The notes: a model not told the origin generated them from the sequence alone. Positions 9,904-20,002 are shown, numbered from the stretch's first letter. The stretch is 64,000 bases of DNA from Lachnospiraceae bacterium (GCA_024692905.1 JAILLY010000102.1:124001-188000); one strand, 5' to 3'. Translations and numbers: made by a program.

Positions 9904-10083
9904 ATGTCTATCTGTCCCAAGAATAAATCATCCAAGGGTCATCGTGATCAGAGAAGGGCCAATTGGAAGATGAGCGCTCCTGCACTCGTTAAGTGCAGCA
10001 AGTGCGGTGAACTGATGATGCCTCACAGGGTATGTAAGGCCTGCGGTTCATATAATAAGAAAGAGATCATTCCCCAGGACTGA
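9904..10083 (+). CDS. rpmF: 50S ribosomal protein L32
   Basis: A 59-residue protein, MSICPKNKSSKGHRDQRRAN... ending EIIPQD. It has the L32 basic N-terminus (the usual MSICPKNKSSK in Clostridia) and a C-terminal zinc ribbon with CSKCG and CKACG separated by ten residues. It belongs to the large ribosomal subunit. The start has a strong AAGGAGGTG site 8 bases upstream. It is followed at once by a clear terminator, so it can be transcribed alone. The DUF177 (YceD) gene that normally precedes rpmF is absent here; a promoter takes its place. Confidence 0.95.
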   Translation: MSICPKNKSSKGHRDQRRANWKMSAPALVKCSKCGELMMPHRVCKACGSYNKKEIIPQD

Positions 10084-10102
10084 TCCCTGTTTAGATGGTC
10101 AC

Positions 10103-10136
10103 AAACTCCGGAGGCAATGCTTCCGGAGTTTTTTTA
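10103..10136 (+). terminator. Intrinsic terminator after rpmF
   Basis: Stem AAACTCCGGA (10103-10112) pairs with TCCGGAGTTT (10122-10131) around a 9-base loop and is followed by a T run. It separates rpmF from plsX. Confidence 0.88.
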
Positions 10137-10157
10137 TGTACCAAATCCCGTCAGCCC

Positions 10158-10186
10158 TTGATTTTTAATTGAATGTTGGTTATATT
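10158..10186 (+). promoter_or_regulatory. Likely sigma-A promoter for plsX-acpP
   Basis: TTGATT at 10158-10163, 17 bases, TATATT at 10181-10186. It follows the rpmF terminator and lies about 40 bases before the chosen plsX start. A FapR-type operator was not evident. Confidence 0.65.
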
Positions 10187-10226
10187 AGTCTGTGGATTTG
10201 TTTATAAACATTTGAGGAAATTTACA

Positions 10227-11234
10227 ATGGTTAATGTGGCTGTAGATGTGATGGGCGGCGATAATGCTCCCGTCGAACCGATAAAGGGTGCTGTCGAAGC
10301 GATCGCAGCGGGAAATGATATAAAGGTCTTCCTGTGCGGAAAAAGGGATATCATTGAGAAGGAGCTTAAGAATTACAATTATCCTTCATCCCGTGTTGAG
10401 ATAGTTGAGGCGGACGAAGTCATAGAGACGGGTGAACCTCCGGTTATGGCCATCAGGAAGAAGAAGGATTCCTCCATAGTAAAAGGCTTAAACCTGGTGA
10501 AGGAGGGAACCTGTGATGCATTCGTATCGGCCGGAAGCTCGGGTGCCATCCTTGTCGGCGGCCAGGTCATAGTAGGCAGGATCAAGGGCGTTGAGAGACC
10601 GCCGCTTGCGCCTGTATTCCCTACGGATAACGGCATATCCCTTCTTATAGACTGCGGGGCAAATGTTGATGCAAGGGCCTCGCATCTGGTACAGTTTGCC
10701 AAGATGGGATCGATATATATGGAGCATGTACTCGGAGTACCCAATCCCAAGGTCGGGATTCTTAACATAGGCACCGAGGAGGAGAAGGGCAATATGCTCG
10801 TCAAGGAAGCCTATCCGCTCCTCAAAAACTGCCCGGACATTAATTTTATAGGAAGCGTTGAGGCGAGAGAGGTACCAAAAGGCGCAGCCGATGTTGTGGT
10901 TTGCGAGGCTTTTGCGGGTAATGTGGCGCTGAAGATGTACGAAGGTGTGGGTTCGACAATGCTCGGAGCGCTCAAAGAGGTATTTACCAAGTCTATCGCA
11001 ACAAAGCTTGCCTATCTTCTTGTTAAACCCGTACTTAAGAAGACTCTGAAAAGATTTGATGCGACAGAGTACGGCGGGGCACCGCTTCTGGGCCTGAAGG
11101 GACTCGTTGTCAAGACGCACGGTAATGCTACCCATAAGGAGATATCAACGTCGATCAGGCAGTGTGTTACCTTTAAGGAGCAGGAGATCAACCGGAAGAT
11201 CAATGAAACGATAAACATTACGGATAATCCGTGA
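10227..11234 (+). CDS. plsX: Phosphate acyltransferase PlsX
   Basis: A 335-residue protein starting [18 protein letters not shown], the standard PlsX start. GAGGA lies 8 bases before ATG 10227; longer readings from 10173 would begin inside the promoter region. Other landmarks are [32 protein letters not shown] and VNVEGxE-like [10 protein letters not shown]. PlsX converts acyl-ACP and phosphate to acyl phosphate for phosphatidic acid synthesis, acting at the inner face of the membrane. The following acpP supplies its acyl carrier substrate, so the pair forms a coherent lipid synthesis unit. Confidence 0.94.
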   Translation: MVNVAVDVMGGDNAPVEPIKGAVEAIAAGNDIKVFLCGKRDIIEKELKNYNYPSSRVEIVEADEVIETGEPPVMAIRKKKDSSIVKGLNLVKEGTCDAFVSAGSSGAILVGGQVIVGRIKGVERPPLAPVFPTDNGISLLIDCGANVDARASHLVQFAKMGSIYMEHVLGVPNPKVGILNIGTEEEKGNMLVKEAYPLLKNCPDINFIGSVEAREVPKGAADVVVCEAFAGNVALKMYEGVGSTMLGALKEVFTKSIATKLAYLLVKPVLKKTLKRFDATEYGGAPLLGLKGLVVKTHGNATHKEISTSIRQCVTFKEQEINRKINETINITDNP

Positions 11235-11262
11235 TCTTATAATTTCTTTTGGAGGCTGGATT

Positions 11263-11493
11263 ATGGAACTGGAGAAACTCAAGAAGATAATCGCCGAGGT
11301 ACTTAATGTCGATGAGAACGAGATAACGGAAGACACGAGGTTTACAGATGATCTCGGAGCCGACTCGCTGGATGTGTTCCAGATAATCATGGGGATCGAG
11401 GAAACTTTCGATGTTGAGATATCAAATGAGGATGCGGAGAAGATAGTGACCGTCGGCGATGTCGTGGAGCAGATCAGAAACGCATTAAGTTAA
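11263..11493 (+). CDS. acpP: Acyl carrier protein
   Basis: A 76-residue acidic protein. The phosphopantetheine attachment serine is in [10 protein letters not shown] (about residue 36). It carries growing acyl chains for fatty acid synthesis and is the donor for PlsX, its upstream neighbour. A GGAGG site precedes the ATG. A stem-loop with T run follows within 10 bases of the stop, so a portion of transcripts should end here before rnc. Confidence 0.95.
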   Translation: MELEKLKKIIAEVLNVDENEITEDTRFTDDLGADSLDVFQIIMGIEETFDVEISNEDAEKIVTVGDVVEQIRNALS

Positions 11494-11500
11494 GCATTTT

Positions 11501-11529
11501 AAAAAAATGTGCTTAAGGCACATTTTTTT
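11501..11529 (+). terminator. A/T-flanked hairpin after acpP
   Basis: ATGTGC (11507-11512) pairs with GCACAT (11518-11523) across a TTAAG loop, with seven A before and seven T after. The flanking A and T runs pair as well, so it could act on both strands. It lies between acpP and rnc. Confidence 0.8.
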
Positions 11530-11542
11530 ATTGGAGACAGAT

Positions 11543-12226
11543 ATGAACTTAAATGACGGATATGACAGGCTGCAGGAGATCATAGGACACTGTTACAAGG
11601 ACCCGGATCTTCTGGTCTGTGCGCTTACTCACAGTTCCTACAGAAACGAAAAGCATAATGCCGCCGATTACGAGAGGCTTGAATTCCTGGGCGACGCTGT
11701 GCTTGAACTGACTGTAAGCGAATTCCTTTATAAGGAAGACCCTGCGATGCCCGAGGGAGACATGACCAAGATAAGGGCTTCACTCGTATGTGAGCCGACT
11801 CTTGCATACTGCGCAAAGGAACTTGACCTTAAAGAGTATATTCTTTTGGGAAGGGGCGAGGAAAAGACCGGGGGAAGGAACAGGGAATCGATAATATCGG
11901 ATGTGTTTGAGGCCATAATCGGATCGCTGTACCTTGACGGCGGTTTCGAGTGCGCCCGGCGGTTCATATCAAGGTTCGTCCTGACCGGCTACAGGGACAA
12001 GATAGGATTCAGGGATTCAAAGACAACGCTTCAGGAGTATATCCAGGACAAGGGTTATGAACTCCGGTATGAACTTGCCGGCGAAGAGGGTCCTGACCAT
12101 AACAAGGTATACACGGTCAACGTACTGATCAACGGCACCGTGTCAGGGACCGGCAGAGGCAGCAGTAAGAAAAGAGCCGAACAGGGTGCCGCATATGAAG
12201 CACTGAAGATGTTTAACAGAGGATAG
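11543..12226 (+). CDS. rnc: Ribonuclease III
   Basis: A 227-residue protein. The RNase III signature ERLEFLGDAVLEL is at about residues 42-54, and the second acidic catalytic segment (ISDVFEAIIGSLYLDGG) follows. A C-terminal double-stranded RNA-binding domain spans about 155-225 (TTLQEYIQDKG ... GSSKKRAEQGAAYEAL). It cleaves double-stranded RNA in rRNA maturation and mRNA decay. I take ATG 11543, with GGAGA 7 bases upstream; the longer frame from 11507 would begin inside the terminator hairpin. The acpP-rnc-smc-ftsY order is typical of Firmicutes. Confidence 0.93.
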   Translation: MNLNDGYDRLQEIIGHCYKDPDLLVCALTHSSYRNEKHNAADYERLEFLGDAVLELTVSEFLYKEDPAMPEGDMTKIRASLVCEPTLAYCAKELDLKEYILLGRGEEKTGGRNRESIISDVFEAIIGSLYLDGGFECARRFISRFVLTGYRDKIGFRDSKTTLQEYIQDKGYELRYELAGEEGPDHNKVYTVNVLINGTVSGTGRGSSKKRAEQGAAYEALKMFNRG

Positions 12227-12243
12227 GAAACGGAGCGTGGATT

Positions 12244-15200
12244 ATGTATTTAAAGAGTGTTGAGATACACGGATTCAAGTCCTTCGCAAATAAGCTTGTA
12301 TTCAATTTTCATAACGGGATAACCGCGATAGTCGGTCCTAACGGGAGCGGCAAGAGTAACGTTGCCGATGCAGTCAGGTGGGTACTCGGAGAGCAGAGTG
12401 CCAAACAGCTTCGCGGATCGAACATGCAGGATGTCATCTTTTCGGGTACAGAGATGCGAAAGCCCATGGGTTATGCATATGTTGCGATCACTTTGGACAA
12501 TTCGGATCACGAACTTGCCGTTGATTATGAGGAGGTTACGGTATCCAGGAGAGTATACCGCTCCGGTGAGAGTGAATACCTGATAAACGGAACGCCCTGC
12601 AGGCTTAAGGATGTATATGAGATGTTCTATGATACGGGTATAGGCAAGGAAGGATACTCGATCATAGGACAGGGCCAGATAGATAAGATATTGAGCGGAA
12701 AGCCCGAAGAGAGAAGGGAACTGTTTGATGAAGCCGCAGGTATAGTCAAGTTTAAAAAACGTAAGACGACCGCTCTTAAGAAGCTTGCGGATGAGCAGGC
12801 CAATCTCGTGCGCGTGAACGACATCCTTTCGGAGAAGGAAAAGCGTGTCGGCCCTCTTGAGGAACAGAGCCGTATAGCCAAGGATTACCTTAACAGGAAG
12901 GAACGGCTCAAGAAGCTTGATGTCAATCTGTTCCTTCTCGAATCGGATGAAGCCGGAACAAGTCTTAAGGAGCTTGATGAAAAGCTTAAGATCGCAAATG
13001 ACGATCTTAAGGAGAATAATGATAAATATGAAAGCCTTAAGGAGGAATACTCCCACGTTGAGGAACAGATAGCGGAACTTGACGCAAATATCGAGCAGAT
13101 GCGTTCGAGGCTGTCGGAGGGAGCCCTCATGAAGGAGAGGCTTGAGAGCCAGATAAGCGTAAACAGGGAGAAGATCAATTCTTCAAAGAGCAATATCGGG
13201 CATTATAACGAACAGAAAGCATCCTTGAACGAAAGGCTTAAGGAGCGTACCGATGAAAAGGCCGGATTTGACAGGAAAAAGGATGATATCGATAAGAACT
13301 TAAAAGAGCTCATCGGTGTAAGGGATACGGCCGGGGATGAGCTTAAGAAGGTACAGTCAAAGATCGAGGAGTTAAATAATAACATAGAGTCAAACAAGAA
13401 CACCATAATCGGCCTGTTAAATGAGCGCGCCGCGATAAAGGCCGATATAACGCGTTTTGACACGATGCTCGAGCAGGCCAGGCTTCACCGTGCGGAAGTA
13501 CAGAGCAAGCTTCTTCGTGCACGCTCCGAAGAGAAGGAGCAGGAGAATGAACTGAAGAAATTAAACGAAGAACTCGATGCCATAAATGCAGGTATTGCAA
13601 AGACCGATCACGAAAGGGAAGTATTCGAGGAGAAACTTGCCGAGTTCAAGTCCCGCCTTGAGGAGTGCGACAGGAAGCTTTCGGAGGCCCAGATCGCTTA
13701 CCATAAGGAAAAGTCACGCCTTGATACCATGAAGAACATTGCGGAGCGATATGACGGCTACACGGGAAGCATCCGCAAGGTTATGGAGCAGAAGGAAAGG
13801 AACAAGGGGATACTCGGAGTAGTGGCGGATATCATATCCGTTGATAAAAAGTATGAGACTGCGATAGAGACGGCGCTCGGAGGCAACATCCAGAATATCG
13901 TTACCGAAGATGAAGAAGTCGCAAAGAGGATGATCCGTTTCTTAAAGGAGCAGAAAGGCGGACGTGCGACTTTCATGCCCCTTACGAGCGTTAAGGACAG
14001 GGGCGAGTTTCCGAAGAGCGAGGTACGGAACGAAAAGGGCTTCATAGGAATGGCCTCGGAACTTGTAAATGCGGACGCAAAATACAAGGATGTTGTAAGC
14101 CAGCTGCTCGGTGCGATCATAGTTGCCGATCACGTTGACAATGCTCTTAAGATGGCCAGGAAATATGATTATCTTTTAAGGATAGTGACTCTTGAAGGCG
14201 AATATCTTACCCCCGGCGGTTCGCTTGCGGGAGGAGCGTTTAAGAATGCGAGTAATCTGCTCGGCCGCAGAAGAGAGATCGAAGAACTCGAGGAACAGGT
14301 CAAAAAGTCGCTGAAGAATATCGAATCCATCATGGAGGAGATAGAAAACACGAAGGAGAGCAGGAGATCGGTCCGCAAGAAGATCGAGGAGATCCAGGAC
14401 AGCCTTCAGGAACAGTACATAAGACAGAACACCGCCAAGATGAATGTCGACAGGGCTGCAGAGATCAGGAACGAAGCCCTGATCGGATATAAGCAGCTCG
14501 AGGACGATAACCGTGATGTGGAAATGCAGGTTGCGGATATCAATAACAGCAAGGATGAAACGAAGCTTAAGCTCGGCGAGTCCGAGAAGAGTCAGAAGGA
14601 ACTCGATGAACTGATAGCGGGATACGGCAGGGAACTGGATGAACTGAGGAACAGGGAAGCCGAGCAGGTGCTTAAGGTGACCGATATCGGACTTCAGGTC
14701 ACATCCCTTGAAAGAGATCTGGATCATGCAAGCTCCGACGTTAAGAGAGCGGATGAGGAGATCGGAAGGATCAGTGCCGAGATAGCCGAAGTCGATGAAA
14801 GGATAGGTTCCGAAGAGGAAGAGATAAAGAGGCAGCAGGACAATATAGCCGAGATAGAAAAAACCCTCGAAGCATCAAAGGACAGCAAGGAAGGCGATGA
14901 GGATGCGATAAAGGAAGCTGCGGGAAAGAAAGAGGAACTTACACGCAGGCAGAAATCATTCTTTGATGCCACGAACGATCTCAATCATAAGATAAACAGC
15001 CTTGAGAAAGAAGTATTAAGGCTCAATAACCAGAAGGAAAGGATTGATGAGGAGCAGGAGAAGCGTACAGGTTATATGTGGAACGAATATGAGATAACCT
15101 TAAGTACCGCTTCCAAGATGAGAGATCCCGAGCTTAAGGATGCTCCTTCGATGAGAAAGTCGATACGCGAACTCCGCGATGGCATTAAGGCGCTCGGTGA

Positions 15201-15804
15201 TGTAAATGTTTCAGCTATAGAAGAATACAGGACCCTTATGGAAGAGTATGAATTCCTTAAGACACAGCATGACGATCTTGTGGATGCCGAGAAGACTTTA
15301 AACGGTATCGTGGAGGAACTCGATCAGGCGATGAGGGCCCAGTTTGCCGAACGTTTCAAGGAGATCGAACGTGAATTTGACAAGGTCTTCAAGGAGATGT
15401 TCGGAGGCGGCAAGGGAAGCTTAAAGCTTCAGGAGGATGAAGATATCATCGAAGCGGGCATAAGCATCATTGCACAGCCGCCGGGTAAGAAACTGCAGAA
15501 CATGATGCAGTTATCGGGAGGAGAAAAGTCGCTTACTGCGATCGCACTCCTGTTTGCCATCCAGAATCTAAAGCCGTCTCCTTTCTGTCTCCTTGATGAG
15601 ATAGAAGCGGCGCTGGATGAGTCTAACGTCGGAAGGTTTGCAGGTTATCTGCATAAACTGACCAAGCATACGCAGTTTATTGTCATCACTCACAGAAGGG
15701 GAACAATGGAGCGTGCGGACAGGCTGTACGGTATCACGATGCAGGAGAAGGGTGTATCGACCCTTGTTTCCGTAAATCTGATAGATAAGGACCTTGAGGA
15801 TTAG
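12244..15804 (+). CDS. smc: Chromosome segregation protein SMC
   Basis: A 1186-residue protein of the usual SMC length. Walker A is GPNGSGKSN (about 32-40). Two long coiled coils flank a hinge domain at about 510-680, which has the glycine-rich GSLAGGAF segment. The C-terminal head has the signature LSGGEKSLTAIALLFA and Walker B FCLLDEIEAALDESN. It forms an ATP-driven DNA-entrapping ring with ScpA and ScpB, whose genes are also in this window (37916 and 38725). It lies 17 bases after rnc and 12 bases before ftsY. Confidence 0.97.
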   Translation: MYLKSVEIHGFKSFANKLVFNFHNGITAIVGPNGSGKSNVADAVRWVLGEQSAKQLRGSNMQDVIFSGTEMRKPMGYAYVAITLDNSDHELAVDYEEVTVSRRVYRSGESEYLINGTPCRLKDVYEMFYDTGIGKEGYSIIGQGQIDKILSGKPEERRELFDEAAGIVKFKKRKTTALKKLADEQANLVRVNDILSEKEKRVGPLEEQSRIAKDYLNRKERLKKLDVNLFLLESDEAGTSLKELDEKLKIANDDLKENNDKYESLKEEYSHVEEQIAELDANIEQMRSRLSEGALMKERLESQISVNREKINSSKSNIGHYNEQKASLNERLKERTDEKAGFDRKKDDIDKNLKELIGVRDTAGDELKKVQSKIEELNNNIESNKNTIIGLLNERAAIKADITRFDTMLEQARLHRAEVQSKLLRARSEEKEQENELKKLNEELDAINAGIAKTDHEREVFEEKLAEFKSRLEECDRKLSEAQIAYHKEKSRLDTMKNIAERYDGYTGSIRKVMEQKERNKGILGVVADIISVDKKYETAIETALGGNIQNIVTEDEEVAKRMIRFLKEQKGGRATFMPLTSVKDRGEFPKSEVRNEKGFIGMASELVNADAKYKDVVSQLLGAIIVADHVDNALKMARKYDYLLRIVTLEGEYLTPGGSLAGGAFKNASNLLGRRREIEELEEQVKKSLKNIESIMEEIENTKESRRSVRKKIEEIQDSLQEQYIRQNTAKMNVDRAAEIRNEALIGYKQLEDDNRDVEMQVADINNSKDETKLKLGESEKSQKELDELIAGYGRELDELRNREAEQVLKVTDIGLQVTSLERDLDHASSDVKRADEEIGRISAEIAEVDERIGSEEEEIKRQQDNIAEIEKTLEASKDSKEGDEDAIKEAAGKKEELTRRQKSFFDATNDLNHKINSLEKEVLRLNNQKERIDEEQEKRTGYMWNEYEITLSTASKMRDPELKDAPSMRKSIRELRDGIKALGDVNVSAIEEYRTLMEEYEFLKTQHDDLVDAEKTLNGIVEELDQAMRAQFAERFKEIEREFDKVFKEMFGGGKGSLKLQEDEDIIEAGISIIAQPPGKKLQNMMQLSGGEKSLTAIALLFAIQNLKPSPFCLLDEIEAALDESNVGRFAGYLHKLTKHTQFIVITHRRGTMERADRLYGITMQEKGVSTLVSVNLIDKDLED

Positions 15805-15816
15805 AAGGATATTAAG

Positions 15817-16761
15817 ATGGGATTATTTGATAAGCTGAAGCAGGGACTGGGCAAGACCAGGGAAAACATATCAAGGGGATTTGACAGTGTCTTTACTCCG
15901 AACGAGATAGATGAGGATTTTTATGAGGAACTTGAAGAGATCCTGATCATGAGCGATGTCGGTGTCAATGCCACCGGAGAAATACTGACCGACTTAAGGG
16001 CAAGGGTTAAGGAAAAGCATATTAAACTCGCATCGGACTGCAGGGAGGCATTAAAGGCCGCGATAGAAGAGCGCATGGAACTTCCTGAGGGCGCATATGA
16101 TTTCGAAAAAGGAAAGGCAGTAGTTCTTGTCATAGGAGTTAACGGTGTCGGTAAAACGACGAGCATTGGCAAGCTTGCCCATATATATAAAAGCGAAGGA
16201 AAAAAAGTCATGCTGGCGGCAGCAGACACGTTCAGGGCGGCAGCAGGCGAGCAGCTTTCCGAGTGGGCGGACCGTGCGGGCGTCGATATTATAAGAGGTG
16301 CGGAAGGACAGGATCCCGCCTCGGTAGTATTTGATGCATTGCAGGCCGCAAGAGCGAGAAATGCCGATATCCTTATATGCGATACGGCAGGCAGGCTTCA
16401 TAATAAGAAAAATCTCATGGAAGAGTTAAAAAAGATACACCGGATAATTGACAGGGAGTATCCGGGCGCTGCAAGGGAAACTCTTGTCGTGATAGACGGT
16501 ACGACGGGTCAGAACGCCCTGATACAGGCCAGGGAGTTCAACGAATCGGCTGAGGCGACCGGAATGATAATGACGAAACTTGACGGTACGGCAAAGGGCG
16601 GGATCGCGATCGCGGTCCAGAGCGAACTGAACATACCGGTAAAGTATATCGGAGTGGGGGAGGGTATTGATGATCTCCAGCGCTTTGATCCGGAAGCGTT
16701 TACGGAGGCATTGTTTGATCGTGATGATGAGAAAGAGGAGAATAAAGATGCTGACACTTGA
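15817..16761 (+). CDS. ftsY: Signal recognition particle receptor FtsY
   Basis: A 314-residue SRP-GTPase. The N-terminal NG region begins almost at once (MGLFDKLKQGLGKTRENISRGF), so the acidic A domain of enteric FtsY is absent, as is common in Firmicutes. Motifs: GVNGVGKTTSIGKLA (G1), DTFRAAAGEQL, DTAGRLHNKKNLMEEL (G3), TKLDGTAKGG (G4) and GVGEGIDDLQRFDPE. It docks ribosome-SRP complexes at the membrane with Ffh, encoded at 18354. The last 14 bases overlap the start of the threonine ammonia-lyase gene. Confidence 0.95.
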   Translation: MGLFDKLKQGLGKTRENISRGFDSVFTPNEIDEDFYEELEEILIMSDVGVNATGEILTDLRARVKEKHIKLASDCREALKAAIEERMELPEGAYDFEKGKAVVLVIGVNGVGKTTSIGKLAHIYKSEGKKVMLAAADTFRAAAGEQLSEWADRAGVDIIRGAEGQDPASVVFDALQAARARNADILICDTAGRLHNKKNLMEELKKIHRIIDREYPGAARETLVVIDGTTGQNALIQAREFNESAEATGMIMTKLDGTAKGGIAIAVQSELNIPVKYIGVGEGIDDLQRFDPEAFTEALFDRDDEKEENKDADT

Positions 16762-17959
16762 CAGATTCGAAGAGGCGAGCGAGCTCGTAAAGAAGGTCAC
16801 TCTTGAGACCAAGCTGGTATACAGCAGCTATTTAAGCGCTCTTACCGGAAACAGGGTATATTTAAAGCCCGAGAACATGCAGATGACCGGAGCGTATAAG
16901 TTAAGGGGTGCATATTATAAGATGAGCACTCTCACGGATGAGGAGCGTTCAAAAGGTATTATCACCGCTTCGGCCGGAAACCATGCCCAGGGTGTGGCTT
17001 ATGCGGCCAGGGAATACGGCTGTAAAGCCGTCATAGTAATGCCGACAACCACTCCTCTTATCAAGGTGAACAGAACAAAGGGATACGGAGCCGAGGTCGT
17101 GCTTTACGGCGACGTATATGATGAAGCCTGCGCCAGAGCATATGAACTTGCGGCTGAGCACGGTTATACATTCATACATCCGTTTGATGATCCGGCCGTG
17201 GCAACCGGTCAGGGCACCATAGCCATGGAGATATTCAAGGAGCTTCCCCTGGTTGATATCATCCTTGTTCCTATCGGAGGAGGCGGCCTTGCGGCCGGCG
17301 TTTCCACGCTTGCGAAGCTTATGAATCCAAAGATCAGGGTCATAGGAGTAGAGCCCGAAGGAGCTGCCTGTATGAAGGCATCTCTCGAGGCAGGCAAAGT
17401 AGTCACTCTTGACGGGGTAAATACTATAGCGGACGGCACGGCTGTCAAGACGCCCGGAAGTACCATATTCCCTTATATCAGGAAGAACCTTGACGATATA
17501 ATCACGGTTCCCGATGAGGACATCATCGTATCTTTCCTTGATATGGTCGAGAACCACAAGATGATCGTAGAAAACTCGGGGCTTCTGACAGTGGCCGCCT
17601 TGAAGAAGCTTGATGTTAAGGATAAAAAGATAGTTTCCATATTAAGCGGCGGGAACATGGATGTCATCACGATGTCTTCGGTAGTTCAGCAGGGACTCAT
17701 CATGCGTGACAGGATATTCACCGTTTCGGTACTCCTTCCCGATAAGCCGGGTGAACTGTCAAGGGTGGCATCCGTAATAGCCGAAAAGAGCGGGAATGTT
17801 ATAAAGCTTGAACATAACCAGTTCGTATCCACCAACAGAAACGCCGCGGTCGAGTTGAGGATAACGCTTGAAGCATTCGGAACCGAGCATAAGGCGCTGA
17901 TACTGGAGGCGCTGACCGACGGGGGATACAGGCCGAAGATCGTAAGGACGAGCGTATAG
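16748..17959 (+). CDS. ilvA: Threonine ammonia-lyase with C-terminal ACT domain
   Basis: A 403-residue PLP enzyme. The start at ATG 16748 overlaps the ftsY end by 14 bases and has GAGGAG upstream. The PLP lysine lies in [12 protein letters not shown] (about residue 55); [15 protein letters not shown] and the glycine-rich [16 protein letters not shown] phosphate loop follow. Residues from about 325 ([28 protein letters not shown]) form a single ACT regulatory domain. It deaminates threonine to 2-oxobutyrate, the entry to isoleucine synthesis or threonine fermentation. The short single-ACT architecture is the TdcB/IlvA-like clostridial form; biosynthetic versus catabolic use cannot be settled here. 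A strong terminator follows. Confidence 0.9.
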   Translation: MLTLDRFEEASELVKKVTLETKLVYSSYLSALTGNRVYLKPENMQMTGAYKLRGAYYKMSTLTDEERSKGIITASAGNHAQGVAYAAREYGCKAVIVMPTTTPLIKVNRTKGYGAEVVLYGDVYDEACARAYELAAEHGYTFIHPFDDPAVATGQGTIAMEIFKELPLVDIILVPIGGGGLAAGVSTLAKLMNPKIRVIGVEPEGAACMKASLEAGKVVTLDGVNTIADGTAVKTPGSTIFPYIRKNLDDIITVPDEDIIVSFLDMVENHKMIVENSGLLTVAALKKLDVKDKKIVSILSGGNMDVITMSSVVQQGLIMRDRIFTVSVLLPDKPGELSRVASVIAEKSGNVIKLEHNQFVSTNRNAAVELRITLEAFGTEHKALILEALTDGGYRPKIVRTSV

Positions 17960-17963
17960 TTTG

Positions 17964-18001
17964 ACGGGTGTCAAGAAAAAATACTTGACACCCGTTTTTT
18001 T
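17964..18001 (+). terminator. Intrinsic terminator after ilvA, overlapping the ylxM promoter
   Basis: A perfect 12-base stem, ACGGGTGTCAAG (17964-17975) with CTTGACACCCGT (17984-17995), and an 8-base loop, then a long T run. It starts 5 bases after the ilvA stop. Its downstream arm contains TTGACA, used by the next promoter. Confidence 0.92.
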
Positions 18002-18013
18002 ATTTTGTATATT
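17985..18013 (+). promoter_or_regulatory. Promoter for ylxM-ffh, predicted to give a leaderless message
   Basis: TTGACA at 17985-17990, a 17-base spacer and TATATT at 18008-18013. The -35 lies in the 3' arm of the ilvA terminator. The -10 ends only 7 bases before the ylxM ATG at 18021, so transcription should begin at about 18020, at or next to the start codon. Confidence 0.7.
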
Positions 18014-18020
18014 ATACCTC

Positions 18021-18353
18021 ATGGAACATATTGTCGAACAGAATCTCTTATATGATTTTTACGGGGAACTTCTTACCGAACACCAGAGAAAGATATACGA
18101 GAGCGCCGTTTACGACGATCTGTCGCTTAAGGAACTGTCGGATGAATACGGTATCACGAGACAGGGAGTCCACGATCTGATAAAAAGGTGCGATAAGATA
18201 CTTAAGGGGTATGAAGACAGGCTTCATATGATCGAGCGTTTCGGAAAGGCCAAATCACTGGCTGTAAAGATAGAGTCGGCTGCCGCACGGGGCGGAAGCG
18301 GAATGAGCGATGAGATAGCGGGACTGTGCAGGGAACTGTTGGAGATTTTATAG
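18021..18353 (+). CDS. ylxM: YlxM-family SRP-associated DNA-binding-like protein
   Basis: A 110-residue protein of the UPF0122 family, a sigma-70 region 4-like helix-turn-helix protein: [45 protein letters not shown]. The family is encoded just before ffh and has been reported to stimulate SRP GTPase activity in some Gram-positives. The start aligns with the usual family N-terminus. No Shine-Dalgarno sequence lies upstream of ATG 18021, and the -10 element sits immediately before it; translation is probably leaderless. An earlier in-frame TTG at 17961 lies in the upstream terminator and is not credible. The stop touches the ffh ATG. Confidence 0.88.
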   Translation: MEHIVEQNLLYDFYGELLTEHQRKIYESAVYDDLSLKELSDEYGITRQGVHDLIKRCDKILKGYEDRLHMIERFGKAKSLAVKIESAAARGGSGMSDEIAGLCRELLEIL

Positions 18354-19709
18354 ATGGCATTTGAGAGTCTGACCGAGAAACTTCAAAATGTGTTCAAGAA
18401 CTTAAGGAGCAAGGGACGGCTCACCGAGGAGGACGTTAAGGCTGCCTTAAAGGAAGTTAAGCTTGCCCTTCTTGAGGCTGATGTCAATTTCAGGGTTGTC
18501 AAACAGTTCATCAGCTCTGTCGGCGAGCGTGCTGTCGGGCAGGATGTTATGAACGGGCTGAATCCCGGACAGATGGTCATTAAGATCGTCAATGAGGAGA
18601 TGATCGCCCTTATGGGGAGTGAGACCACCGAGCTTGAGCTTGAGCCCGGCAAGACGGTCACCGTGATCATGATGTGCGGTCTTCAGGGTGCAGGTAAGAC
18701 GACCACTGCGGCAAAGATCGCGGGAAAGCTCAAGTTAAAAGGTAAAAAATGCCTTCTGGTCGCAGCGGATGTATACAGGCCCGCAGCGATAAAACAGCTT
18801 GAATTAAACGCCGGGAATATGGGGGTCGATCTCTTTTCGATGGGAGACAAGGCTTCGCCGGTGGATATATGCCGGTCCGCTCTTGAACATGCATCAAATA
18901 ACGGCCATAATGTCGTGATCATAGATACGGCCGGACGTCTTCAGATAGATGATGCGATGATGCAGGAGCTTGAAGATATCAAGCGGGAAACCGGAGTGCA
19001 TAAGACCCTGCTTGTCGTGGATGCAATGACAGGACAGGAAGCGGTCAATGTCGCCGCCGCATTTAATGACCGTATAGGCATAGACGGGGTCATCCTTTCC
19101 AAGATGGACGGTGATGCGAGAGGCGGTGCCGCACTTTCGGTAAAGGCAGTTACGGGCCGCCCGATAATATATGTAGGCATGGGAGAGAAACTGTCCGACC
19201 TTGAACAGTTCCATCCCGACCGCATGGCAAGCCGTATCCTCGGTATGGGTGATGTATTGAGCCTTATCGAGAAGGCCGGATCGGTCCTTGATATCGACGA
19301 GGACAAGGAAAAGGAAATGTCGCGCAAGCTCAAGAAGGGCAAGTTCGATTTTGAGGACTACCTTGAGAGCATGAACCAGATGAAAAAGATGGGCGGTATC
19401 GCGGGCATACTCGGAATGATGCCGGGGCTTGGCATGGGTATAAAGCAGCAGGACCTCGAAAATGCCATTGATGACAAGAAGATGGCACGTACCGAAGCGA
19501 TAGTGCTGTCCATGACCAGGCAGGAACGCCAGAATCCCGACATCCTGAACCCTTCGAGAAAACACAGGATAGCAAAAGGGGCAGGCGTGGATATCTCGGA
19601 AGTGAACAGGCTGGTAAAACAGTTTGAACAGAGTAAGAAGATGATGAAGCAGCTTCCCGGGATGATGAACGGAATGGGTAAAAAGGGTCGTTTTAAACTT
19701 CCCTTTTAA
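18354..19709 (+). CDS. ffh: Signal recognition particle protein Ffh
   Basis: A 451-residue SRP54 GTPase. N domain, then G domain with [47 protein letters not shown] and [15 protein letters not shown]. The C-terminal M domain begins near residue 300 and is methionine-rich ([38 protein letters not shown]), for binding signal peptides and 4.5S RNA. It acts with FtsY (15817) in co-translational membrane targeting. Its ATG follows the ylxM stop directly, with GGAG about 12 bases upstream inside ylxM. Confidence 0.96.
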   Translation: MAFESLTEKLQNVFKNLRSKGRLTEEDVKAALKEVKLALLEADVNFRVVKQFISSVGERAVGQDVMNGLNPGQMVIKIVNEEMIALMGSETTELELEPGKTVTVIMMCGLQGAGKTTTAAKIAGKLKLKGKKCLLVAADVYRPAAIKQLELNAGNMGVDLFSMGDKASPVDICRSALEHASNNGHNVVIIDTAGRLQIDDAMMQELEDIKRETGVHKTLLVVDAMTGQEAVNVAAAFNDRIGIDGVILSKMDGDARGGAALSVKAVTGRPIIYVGMGEKLSDLEQFHPDRMASRILGMGDVLSLIEKAGSVLDIDEDKEKEMSRKLKKGKFDFEDYLESMNQMKKMGGIAGILGMMPGLGMGIKQQDLENAIDDKKMARTEAIVLSMTRQERQNPDILNPSRKHRIAKGAGVDISEVNRLVKQFEQSKKMMKQLPGMMNGMGKKGRFKLPF

Positions 19710-19741
19710 ATAAATACCAAATAATTAACGGAGGTGAGAAA

Positions 19742-19987
19742 ATGGCAGTTAAGATCAGGCTCAGAAGAATGGGACAGAAGAAGGCACCTTACTATAGAAT
19801 CATAGTTGCTGATGCAAGGTCCCCTCGTGACGGAAGGTTCATCGAGGAGATAGGCACCTATGATCCGAGTACGGAGCCCGTAACCGTTAAGGTAAACGAA
19901 GAACTTGCAAAGAAATGGTTAGCCAACGGCGCACAGCCTACCGAGGTCGTCAGCAAGATTTTCAAGAACGCCGGAATATCAAAGTAA
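19742..19987 (+). CDS. rpsP: 30S ribosomal protein S16
   Basis: An 81-residue protein starting [20 protein letters not shown], the conserved S16 start, with [19 protein letters not shown] next. It belongs to the body of the small ribosomal subunit. A strong GGAGGTG site precedes it. The ffh-rpsP-khpA-rimM order is normal for Firmicutes. Confidence 0.97.
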   Translation: MAVKIRLRRMGQKKAPYYRIIVADARSPRDGRFIEEIGTYDPSTEPVTVKVNEELAKKWLANGAQPTEVVSKIFKNAGISK

Positions 19988-20002
19988 TCTCGGAGGTAGA
20001 TC

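Noticed and set aside
17961..18020. Longer ylxM start at 17961
   Set aside because: It would run through the terminator stem and its upstream residues do not match the family.
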